A stretch of 64,000 bases of DNA from Siphonodentalium dalli (taxonomy: Eukaryota; Mollusca; Scaphopoda; Gadilida; Siphonodentaliidae), in assembly GCA_032622095.1 (NCBI GenBank), contig CP136066.1:155333152-155397151 (forward strand), in the 5' to 3' direction. Shown here in pieces: positions 13,101 through 25,100 of the stretch. The position numbers were made by a program, and so were the translations under genes. The notes under the pieces were generated by a model that made no database searches, was not told the origin of the DNA, and saw only the letters and a list, made by a program, of their open reading frames with translations. Numbering within the stretch: position 1 is the stretch's first letter; each line of letters starts with the position of its first letter.

Positions 13101-16100
13101 GCCGGTGCTGTTGTTGTTGGTGATGCTGGTCGTGGTGGCGATGGATGACTCCTGGCTGATGTATTCCGGAAGAGTCTCCATCACGGCATCAGCAGCGGCA
13201 GCTTGCTGGGTTACGTCAGTCAGCACTCCAGCGGGGAGGGATTGTCTGGGCGTCTCTCAGACCTCTCCCGGACTGGACTTCCGGTACCATCATCGGTGGT
13301 ACGCAGGCGACCAACAGTCTTCGCAGCCCAGTGGGAATGGGCAGCCAGCCGACCAACAACTGCCTTCTTCTTTCTCCACTCAGCCCTCCGAGCTGATAAA
13401 TTGCATTTATAAAGAGCGTTTATTGTCATATCAGAAAGATATGTGAGAAGATTGGCGCAAAGAGGTAACATGACACGGGGAATGTCACACAATAAGGAAG
13501 GTGGAATTGAATGATGAAAAACAGTATACTGGTACTGATGAAATAACAACCGCAATAGCCATATTAGGATAAAGCAGTATTAATGATGAACACACTTAGT
13601 TCGACAGAGGGAAATCTGGTGCCAAAGATAGACGCGGTTGATATCAATTGTTCATAAAAGACAAGTTCCATATTAAAGGTACTCAATCCGATCAGACGCT
13701 CCTAAACTACTATTTCTTTGGCTTCGGGGGTAACAAATATTTGATTCGAGTCGAGGAACCCACCCATCAAAGCTCAGATTGATTAGATATCGATGTTTGA
13801 AATGTGCTGTTTCTGTTGTTTGTGGCCCAATCTTTTCGAGTACCACGTGCTAAAAACGGACAAATTGCGGCTGTAAGATGGATAACTCTACAATCAAGTT
13901 GTTACCACTTTGTCAAATATTTTTTACCCCCGAAGCCAAATAAATAGTAATTTAGGAGCGCCTGATCCGATTGAGTACCTTTAAAAGGTAAGTCCCAAAC
14001 AATTATAGTCAAGGGGTAAAGGAGAAGATCACTCGATCTACTCACTTTATTTATTATAGTCAATTAACCTACAATGAAGTGACACCATGCACACTGCTTA
14101 GTGAACGTTTTTCCTGCAATCGCCCGTAAGACAATATGAAGCATTGTTTGTTGTTTCAACAATTTTGGACTGTGCTATTTGAGATTGTAATTCTATAATC
14201 CTCACACCTACACCAGATGGCAATTAACACGCTTTTAATAATTAATCCAGATGTGTCCGTTGTGTTTACATCACGTTGAGTCTATCATATTATTTTATGG
14301 ACACTTTCGCATGTTTTGCTCTGAATTACTGTCGATCTAGATATCGTATAACACGATTCTATACATCGAGTCAACTCGTACCAAAGTCGCCGATGTTATT
14401 GCAAAGTGTTCATGGCCGGAAAATATATACACACAAACCAAAGCCACTTGATTTTAGCGTTATCAATTCTTCATCCGCAATTTGGTCCGAGACCGTCACC
14501 TTGACGAATATTTTCCATGCGGAAAAAGTACATATCTCCCGAAATAATTAATTTCAAAAATCGACATCTAATCACTCTGAGCTTTGATGGGTGGGTTCCT
14601 CGACTCGAATTTTTTTTTTTACCACCGAAGCAAAGGAAATAGTAATTTGGGGGCGTTAATTCGGATTATCCCTCTTTATGTTTATTATGCATGTTCGCAT
14701 GTAGGTTTTGCTACGAGTCACGACGATTTAGTCAACTCATACCCTAGGTGTAAAGCTTAACGAATTGGGCCATTTAATTGGGGGCCCCACGAGTCTATGT
14801 AATGAGTCAACTCGTACCTGATTAGCAGGTAAGTTAAATTATTACAAGTTTTTAATTTACTAAATAAAATTTAGTAAGTCAACTATACCTGCATATATAT
14901 ATAAGACACTGCGTGGGGTCGCCAAGGTGTGTGTTTATGGGTGATGTCCAACGTATACGTACATCAATGTACGTTGATGTGCCGATGGAATCATTTATAG
15001 TACACACTATTCGCTGACTAAGTCACCACTTCCCCCGAGTGATTGAGTGACAATTTCATAGGATGATTCACAAGTTTATATACAAATTCATACATACACT
15101 GAAGCAAGGAAGCATTATATTATTTTATGGACACTTTCGCATGTTTTGCTCTGAGATAGCGTCGATCTAGATATCGTCACTCGATTTCTATATATCCAAT
15201 CAACTCGTACCAAGATGTTAAGATCGGTTGATTCAATTATTGCCAAGTGTTAAAAAACTAAGTCAACTCGCACACTGAATGGGGGAAGTGTCACTATGCA
15301 TGGGGCAAACTGTTTATGGACGGATGGCAACGTATGTTTAATTGACCCAACAATTTCACTTGCAAATGATCAGACTTAGTTATCTCGTACCCCGAGTCGC
15401 AATTGCATATATCAAGTGAAACTACTATCATGGGACACATGTTTTAACGCTTGGTTCGACTCGTATAGTATATGGGTGAATATTTTTTACACCCCGAGTC
15501 AACTCGTATACCATAGACTGTCGCCGTTTGCACAATTTTCCACAACAAAGTCAACTCGTACCACGAGTCACAAATTTTACAATTTCGTAGTATACACCTT
15601 GTACAATTATCAAAAACTAAGTCAACTCACAACCTGAGTCACTTTGAGTTTATCATATTCGTTTTGCTCTGAATTACCGTCGATATAGTTATGGTAACGC
15701 GATTTCTATATATTGAGTCAACTCGTACCCAGATGTTCAGATAAGCTAGTTTAATCATTGAGAAGTGTTCATAAACTAAGACGCTCGTACACTGTGGTGG
15801 GATTGTCACTGTGCATGGGACGGGTGACAATTAACGTACGTTTAAATGTTGACACAATGATTTTACTTACGAATGATCAGACTTAGTCAACTCATACCGA
15901 GTCACAATTGCATATTATGTCGAGTGCAACTATTATCATGGGAAACATATCTTGAACGCTTTGATCGACTCGCACGTACATGGTTTCTACATCACGAGTC
16001 AATTCGTATACCAAAGACTGTCGCCGTTTGTGAGTAACGTAAACTCTTGCAAAAGTTTCCACAACAAAGTCAACTCGTACCCTCAGTCACCAATTTTATA

Positions 16101-19100
16101 ATTTCGTGCAATTAATTAATTGTGCAATTATCCTAAAACTAAGTCAACTCGCACCCTGAGTCACTTTGAGGTTATCATATTATTTTTTGGACATTGACAT
16201 AGTCAACTCGTGGAGTGATGTGACTACAGTTTACCAAGACTAAGTCAACTCGTACCCAGATTGTAGGATAGGATAGGATAGGATAATTGTATTTACGATA
16301 TACACACATGGAAAGTACAATTGTATAATGGTATACACAGTTATTTCAATGACTTCGATATACTGAGTCATCTCGAACCCTGCGCTCTTGATGTAAAATT
16401 ATCCAAAAACTAAGTCAACTCGTACCCTGAGTCACTACGCGATTTCTATATATCGAGTCAACTCGTACCCAGATTGTATAATATTATACACAGTTATGTC
16501 AATGACTTCGATATACTGAGTCATCTCGAACCCTGCGCTCTTGATGTACAATTATCCAAAAACTAAACACTCGTACCCTGAGACACTACGCGATTTCTGT
16601 ATATCGAGTCAACTCGTACCCATGTCGCCGATGTTATTGAAAAGTGTTCATCGACATAGTCAACTTGTGGAGTGATGTGACTAGATTTTACCAAGACTAA
16701 GTCAACTCGTACCCTGATTTTATAATGTCATACACAGTCATTTCACTGACTTTAATATACCGAGTCATCTCGTACCCTCCACTCTTGATGTGCTTGTAAG
16801 GTCTCATGCCAATCTGAGGTGGAAATAGTTATGTGACTAGAGTTTACCAAGACTAAGTCAACTCGTACCCTGATTTTATAATGTCATACACAGTCATTTC
16901 ACTGACTTTGATATACTGAGTCATCTCGTACCCTCCACTCTTGATGTGATTGTAAGGTCTCATGCCAATCTGAGGTGGAAATAGTTATGTGACTAGAGTT
17001 TACCAAGACTAAGTCAACTCGTACCCTGATTTTATAATGTCATACACAGTCATTTCACTGACTTTGATATACTGAGTCATCTCGTACCCTCCACTCTTGA
17101 TGTGATTGTAAGGTCTCATGCCAATCTGAGGTGGAATAGTGATGTGACTAGAGTTTACCAAGACTAAGTCAACTCGTACCCTGATTTTATAATGTCATAC
17201 ACAGTCATTTCACTGACTTTGATATACCGAGTCATCTCGTACCCTCCACTCTTGATGTGCTTGGAAGGTCTCATGCCAATCTGAGGTGGAAATAGTGATG
17301 TGACTAGAGTTTACCAAGACTAAGTCAACTCGTACCCTGATTTTATAATGTCATACACAGTCATTTCACTGACTTTGATATACTGAGTCATCTCGTACCC
17401 TCCACTCTTGGTGTGCTTGTAAGGTCTCATGCCAATCTGAGGTGGAAATAGTCATGTGACTGGAGTTTACCAAGACTAAGTCAACTCGTACCCTGATTTT
17501 ATAATGTCATACACAGTCATTTCACTGACTTTGATGTACTGAGTCATCTCGTACCCTCCACTCTTGATGTGCTTGTAAGGTCTCATGCCCAACGATTTTA
17601 CTTCCAAATGATCAGACTGAATCAACTCGTACCCAAGTCACAATTGCATAATGCTGAGTGCAACTATTCTATCATGGTAAACATAATTATCTTGAACGCT
17701 TTGGTGGACTCGTACTGTATATATTGGTGCGCAATTTTAACACCACGAGTCAACTCATATATAATATAGACTGTCGCCGTTCGTGTGTGACATAAACTCT
17801 TTTGAACAACAATTTCGTAGAATAGATATACATCTTGTACACTTATCCAAGAACTAAGTCAACTCATATACCCTGAGTCACTTCGAGTTTATCATATTAT
17901 TTTATGGACAGTTTCGCGTGTTTTGCACTTAGTTATAAAGTCAATCTAGTCATCGTAACGCGATTTCTATATATCGAGTCAACTCGTACCCTAAGTCACA
18001 ACATTTACAGGCTCGTATAATATAAATACATCTTGTACATTTATCCAAGAACTAAGTCAACTCATATACCCTGAGTCACTTCGAGCTTATCATATTATTT
18101 TATGGACAGTTTCGCGTGTTTTGCACTTAGTTATAAAGTCAATCTAGTCATCGTAACGCGATTTCTATATATCGAGTCAATTCGTACCCTAAGTCACAAC
18201 ATTTACAATCTCGTATAATATAAATACATCTTGTACATTTATTCAAGAACTAAGTCAACTCATATACCCTGAGTCACTTCGAGTTTATCATATTATTTTA
18301 TGGACAGTTTTGCGTGTTTTGCACTTAGGTATAAAGTCAATATAGTCATCGTAACGCGATTTCTATATATCGAGTCAACTCGTACCCTAAGTCACAAATT
18401 TTACAATTTCGTATAATATAAATACATCTTGTAGACTTATCCAAGAACTAAGTCAACTCATATACCATGAGTCACTTCGAGTTTATCATATTATTTTATG
18501 GACAGTTTCGCGTGTTTTGAACATATACAGTCGATCTAGTTATCGTAACGCCATTTCTATATATCGAGTCAACTCGTACCCAGATGCTGGGATAGCTGAT
18601 TCAATCATTGTAAAGTGTTCGATCGAACGTACGTTTAATTGACCCAACGATTTTACTTCCAAGTGATCAGACTGAGTCAACTCGTACCCAAGTCACATTG
18701 CATAATACCGAGTGTGACATAAACTCTTCTGAACAACAAAGTCAACTCATACCCTGAGTCACTTCGAGTTTATCATATTATTTTATGGACAGTTTCGCGT
18801 GTTTTGCACTTAGTTATAAAGTCAATCTAGTCATCGTAACGCGATTTATATATATCGAGTCAACTCGTACCCTGAAACACTTTGGGTTTATCATATATTT
18901 TATGAGTTTTTATTAATGGGACGTGAACTATCTAGTCATAAATAATCATCAGTTAACCACCCCTTTGTCCGTTTGAATTATGATGTCAGCGGTATATTAC
19001 CAGCGAGTTTGTTTTGATAGTTAATCCCCCTTTGTCCGTTTGAATTATGATTTCAGCGTTATATTATCAGCGAGTATAAGACAATAGGTTAATCAGCCGC

Positions 19101-22100
19101 GATTGTGAAAGACGACGGATTAATTTATGGATTGTTGCTTTTCCAGTAGCTCGTTTTACGTCTGTGTCATTTGACTTTTATATACCGAGTCATCTCGTAC
19201 CCTGTGCTCTTGGTGTGTTTGGAAGGTCTCTAAGGTGGAAATATGGGTCTGTATCCTAAATAAAATAAGAGGGTACGAAATGACTCAGGAGGGTACGAGT
19301 TGACTCAGCTGGAGGGTACGAGTTGACTCAGAATAGGGTACGAGTTGACTTTTTTCGGAAGGTACGAGTTGGTCAGGGTACGAATTGACTTGTTCCCGTC
19401 CATATATACGACCGCTCAGATACCATATGTACCTGTGGTCACTGTATGTTGTGCAATTTTCGGGGGAATTCAGTCATCTATTAACTTACATGCTGACTTA
19501 CCAATGTGTATAAGTACTATCCGGGATACATTTGAGGGGGAAATTATGTTTAATAGTTGCAAATTAATTTTCTTATACACCGACCGGTTTGTATCGTGAT
19601 GTGGAGATACTACAGCTTGCGATACGATACAATATCGGGAATGACCATATCATGACAGGGCCTGACCCAGCCCGTTTTCGACTCCCGTATTCCGGGTTTG
19701 GGGACATTGAGTTTGGGCGCCCAAACAAATTGAAGGCAAAAAAAAGAAATTTAATTTAAATTTTTTTTTTTTTTTTTTAAATTCAGGTCCCAATTCATAT
19801 TATAACAAGATACACAGCATTTATGTGTATTTATATATATTGACATATTAAGACATTTAAGTTTACAAAAAGATTTAAGTTTAACAGTTGGAATCATACT
19901 GTAAAGTATGTTTGGTTCTATCTAGCTTTCATCTGTGAAAACTTCAAATAGTTCAGGTTTGTTACCATAATACCATTCAGCCTTCAGACTTTAGTATTTC
20001 AATCAAATTAAAGCGAAATTACACAATACAGTATAGGAACAGTGACAAATTGATCAAACCAACCTGGTTATCAGGTGGGATCTCATAATACAAAATGAAT
20101 AATTAACGTAGAGATTAGTTCTAATTACTAGGGCCCTAGCATATACCGGTATATCAATTGGAAACAAATAGAACAACACAACATAATTTTGAGAGTGGCT
20201 AACTACAAACCTAGAATAAGAAATAATGAAAAATGTTGCAGGACTGTTCATTCTATCTTTTTCATCTCAGTCATACAGTGGGGCATATTATACATTATTA
20301 GATTATATTATGCATTATTATGATAATATATTAATCTGTTATCATTTATGTGTGTTTGTTTAATTCTGTTAAAAACAATGTTATCTTGTAAGTTGAAATA
20401 AATATGTTGGTTCATTGTGTCTTTTCTTTTGTGTATAAATATAAAATGAATTGATGTATTAAATGAATTTTGTTTTCTAGCTTAAGTGACTCTGGTCATA
20501 TTAATAGCTACTGAAAGTATAAAATTCTCTTTGGTTAAAAAATGAAAATCATCCTTCAGATATGCCCAAGATCACTCTCAGAGAATTGGAATTTCAAGAA
20601 ATTTCCCGGACCGCCCCAATGAGAGGGGCCACCCCTCTCATACTCTCCCCGGTTCCTGCCTTTGGCAGTCGGCGATGACCTTTGGTCATCGGGAGGTGTC
20701 CCCAAATAAAACCTGGATCAGGCCCTGCATGATGCTTCGATGTATCGTCCCATCCCTATTGTTACTCTATTAGTCACTAGTCAGTGTTTCCACTAGGGGC
20801 CCCTTTTCTTGTGGCTAGGGGAAAAACACAATTGCCATCCCTGCCGATGTTGATGAGGAAGATACTGATTTTTGCTGTTTTATCAGGATTTTCTATTTAT
20901 TTGTTTATTCATCACAAAGATTCTTCTTACAATATTTCAGGAATATTGTGTGTACTGTGAACCTGGGATGTAAACTTGATCTTAAGACGATTGCCCTCCA
21001 AGCCAGAAATGCTGAATACAACCCGAAACGATTTGCTGCAGTCATTATGCGAATTCGAGATCCAAGAACCACTGCATTGATCTTCAGTTCTGGGAAGATG
21101 GTATGCACAGGGGCAAAAAGGTAATTGTTAAATTTAGTCACTTTTTGACTGAAATTACTTCTTAACACATAGGGCAGAATAGGGTGGGAAAAGCTTGAAT
21201 TCTTATGCCAGACTTTAATTTCGTGGCACAAAACACTGACAAATAACGAATTTACAAAGGCTATGAAAAAGAAATAATACTTTATTTTAAAACAGCCAAA
21301 TGAACTCTATGTGTATGTAATTTAGTTTAAAATTAGTATGCATATTGTACACTTAACATTTAAACCCATCCATGACTGGAGCTTCCTGAAATTTTGCAGG
21401 GAGACTCGCATAAATAATGCTCTGGCACAGAATATTTAATGCTGTGCCAGCTCAGCTTCCATCAAGAAAGGGTTAACTGTCGGAAATAAATGTCGAAAGA
21501 CTAGTTCTGAAAAAATTTGTGATAATGATGATGAATTTACAGGTACCAAGTCCGCTAATCTAAAATTGTTAAAACGTTGACTGCTACTACGAGCTATCAT
21601 AATCTCATAGACTCATACTTTCAGGTTACTATCACATTAGTATCATGTCTCTGTATATAATTCCCTTTGTGGCTCTTTCATGTTACCATACAAAGCTACA
21701 TTATTGTATTGGTATTAAGAATTCATTTTGGTTGGTCACAGGGCAGAAAATTTCTCTTCCAGAAAACAATGTCATATCTTTTGTTGCTTTTATTTTGCAG
21801 TGAAGACCTTGCTAAGTTGGCTGCTAGAAAGTATGCAAGAATCGTACAAAAGCTGAGATTTGCTGTAAGTGTGTTTAGTTAATTTATTTTAAAGACATAT
21901 CATGGACTTGTTCGGGTGTGTGAAATTGATAAGTTAGTACTCATGTGCTTGTCAACCTGGGGAAGGTAGCATTCTACTCAGTCTGGGTGAACGTCGACTC
22001 TGTATTTGAAATATAGAGTCTGGAGCTAATGTCGCCAAAACCATTTTATTCAGCGAAGAGCTTCCCCAAAATGACGTCACAGATTTTTTAAAATACATCG

Positions 22101-25100
22101 ATGATTGACAGGACGTGTCCCCACGTGTTATCTGTTGTGCTTCGCAATAATAATAGTGTGGTCGTTGAAGCAGAATTTGGGGATCAACCCGGAATAAATT
22201 GGATACAAGCTGATTTTGGTGTCATTCGACGCGGAAAAGCCTCAGGAACAACATATCAAAAATCCGCTGTGGGGAAACTTTGTTATCCAAGATGGCGTCC
22301 AACATGGTTGTCTATACTACATCAGTTCTCGAAACAAGTCATTATACGATATATTGTGGCATCGGAATTACGCCGTTATACCAGTTTGTGTTAAATTATA
22401 GCACGGGAGCGAATAGAGTGACACGCACAGAAAATCATACAATCGTGGCCATGAAATGGCTGTCAAAATGGCCACAACTGCAAGCAATACAACAAAGAAA
22501 GCAACATATTGGATAACCACATATGAGTGAAAATATGTATTGATAATACACAAGTCGGTTGTTGAATATCTTTAAAGGTACACACATCATTAAACAGATC
22601 CATCTGAAGGATTTATTGGCCACTGTACCGCAAGTCAAACCCCAATGATTTGCGTCTTTAAAGTTTGTGTGTTCTGCTTATCCAACATCCAATTGTCGGG
22701 CCAAAAATAATAATATCTGACATGCAACACACGAACTAATGTTTCACCTCACAGTTCATGGTAGTTTCATTCGGCATGATGATTATGTTTTGAATGTAAC
22801 GCCGAAATTTAAGTGCACACTCTAGCGGTCTAAATGTTAGTTATATTTCCGGAATTGTCAACACTCCCGGTGATATTAAACAATACATATTTGTAGCAAT
22901 GCTTATTATACTGTAAAGAAACACTCATATCTTCAATAGATTAGCACCGCGTCTCACCAGATCAAAGAGACGGTACAACACACATTGTATGTAAGACTAA
23001 TTTTCATGCTGCTAACAAACCGTGTTCTTGGTAGACAATTTTGTTCAAATTACTTCAATCACAACTTTACAACTGGAATATGCAGCTACGCAATGCACAC
23101 TATTAGTTTTCAGTATATTTTTGTTTGAAAATATCTTACCATTACCACCCACATAATCATGCTAAATATCGAGTGATCACCGTTTAAGATGTTATTTCAA
23201 CGTTAAACATTCACGCAATAGTATTAATTGTGGTTCTGTGTGCAGCAGCTATGTGTAACATTAGGGAGAAGGAGTAAACGTGGTGATGCGGTTGAAGAAA
23301 ACGTAGTAAGTTTCGCGTAGATGTGGCCTTGGTGAATTCAACCAAATATAATTTCCAGGTATAAACACAGTCTTTGTCACAGAGTATGTAGGCAATTTTG
23401 GTCAAGTTTAGAATTTATTGACGATAGTCTATGGTACTCATTCGTGTTTTAATAAATTTAGTTCATGGTATACCACCATGCATTCTTGTGATAAAAGCGA
23501 AATATTCGTGTTTTATCACTTGATCTGAGGCAACTATGACCACTATTTTGAGACACGGACAATGGAATATACGCATTTTACCCAGTACTATATGAATATC
23601 TTTCATACCGTTTTATATCAGTTAATTTTTAAAGGTTTCATGCTGTAGATATCAAAATAAATGATGATCGGTCACATTCGTGAGACTGCTCGGAGTACGC
23701 ATTTTTCTGCTTCTAGAAAAAGGTCTCATAGTCAATACATCTCTACTAAATCCCATTTAGCTGTTTAATTACATATATATCACACGATTCAAGATAAGCA
23801 GTACAGAAAAAACTGCGTTATGTTTCCGTTTCTGGGCGTACAAAAGTCAAGATTTAACCGTTTCATAAGACCCTGGTTTCGCTTGCTCTCTCGTGAGATA
23901 CATCAGAGATATTTCGTACATCTCTAATCAAAAGTTTCTCTTATACTCTGCAATCTTTCTTCCTCGCATAATTCGAGAGTTTGTTCACTCGTATAGGACT
24001 AGCTCTTCAATTTTGCACAACATGTAAATTTCATTCGATTTTGTCCATTTTGGCGGCCATTTTGGGAAATACATTCTACAGATATGGTTTACGACAAAGC
24101 ATTGTTTGTATATATTTCAATTTATTACGAATTTGGCATTAATTGGAGCACCTAACGCAGAAATTCAGTATTTTGCGATAACAACAGACATTATGGACGC
24201 CATCTTGGATCCTGAATTTTCCCATGAGCGGATTTTTGCGGATTTTGGATATGTTGTATCTGGTGTTTTTCCGCGTCGAATAACACAAAAATCAGCTTGT
24301 ATCCAATTTATTCCGGGTTCAACTCTCCAACGACCACACTATAATGGCCCGTGTCGCGACATAAACTGACAGAAGATAATATTTGTCGTGTGTGCGACTA
24401 TTCTTTTTCGGGAGATGAACTCGCTGCATCAACCGGAAAGCTGCATCCGAGAGCAAAAAATAAGGTCGTCATAAAAAATGATGCTTTAGAACTATTTAAA
24501 AGCATAAAATTAAGTCATTTCCTCGGTGTTTAACTTTCAGATGACTTTTAATACGACAAATAATTTGATTTGCAAACCATGTTACAATAAAGTAAATCAA
24601 ATACACGGACATGAATGAGTTCTATTTATATTTATGGGAGGCCAAGTTGGTACCATGCGCAGGCCTATCTATCAGGTCTAGCACATCCTTCAAATTAATC
24701 CGAATCGTACCGAATATATAATTTCGAAGCCATTTTTTCTGTCTCTGTTGTATTTGCAAGCATCGCTTCCGATCGGAGAAATACCGACTCTGTTACTATA
24801 TTTAGAGGTGACATTATGGGAGTCTCCGCCCACTAACACTTGTTTATTAACCCATGCGGTTTCATTGGACGGAAAATAATTTACACAATCAATCAGATTA
24901 CGGAATCCCGAGGACTTGGAAATGAGATAGCGATGTTATCCGTCAGACCTAATATTCAATGTTGTAATGAATATTTAGGTATGAGTTTACTCAGACTGCA
25001 TTCTACTAACATCACCGAAAATTTCTAAGAAATTTACCATACTACTCCATAGAAAACATTGTCTGAATTATGCTCAGTTGTAAATATTTACATCTTGATT

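Larger units (their letters stand above)
9246..19397. mobile_element. 10.15-kb transposon with terminal and internal TCGTACCC motif arrays
   Basis: The direct repeat GTCCATAT flanks the element (9238-9245 and 19398-19405). The ends are an imperfect inverted repeat, GGGTTACAGTCATTTCGTAC against GGGAACAAGTCAATTCGTAC. Each end carries six copies of an AGTCAnnTCGTACCCT-type motif, pointing inward in opposite orientation. From about 14.7 to 19.2 kb the same motif recurs dozens of times in the left-end orientation, partly as 156-bp and 198-bp tandem arrays. No transposase was found; the only protein-like remnant is antisense at 12.9-13.5 kb. An 8-bp duplication is compatible with hAT, P or Zisupton-like families, but the termini do not let me assign one. 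Confidence 0.85.
7474..20758. mobile_element. hAT-like transposon carrying nested insertions
   Basis: The ends are TAGGGATGGGACGATACA and its complement TGTATCGTCCCATCCCTA. The flanks are TTGTTACC (7466-7473) and TTGTTACT (20759-20766), an 8-bp target duplication with one mismatch. An 8-bp duplication and a TAGGGATGGG-type end fit the hAT superfamily. Subterminal GTATCG/CGATAC motifs recur inside both ends. After removing the nested SINE (7747-8666), the 10.15-kb element (9246-19397) and the 1.07-kb element (19656-20727), only about 1.1 kb is the hAT itself. No transposase frame remains, so it is non-autonomous. It fills most of TBP intron 2. Confidence 0.82.

Noticed and set aside
16691-18560. 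Centromere-type satellite
   Set aside because: The arrays lie within a bounded transposon inside a single-copy gene intron and have few copies, so a centromeric role is not supported.
22101-22394. 97-codon frame in TBP intron 4
   Set aside because: Most of it is the inverted end of the 22155-24340 transposon, and the corresponding inverted copy does not preserve it.
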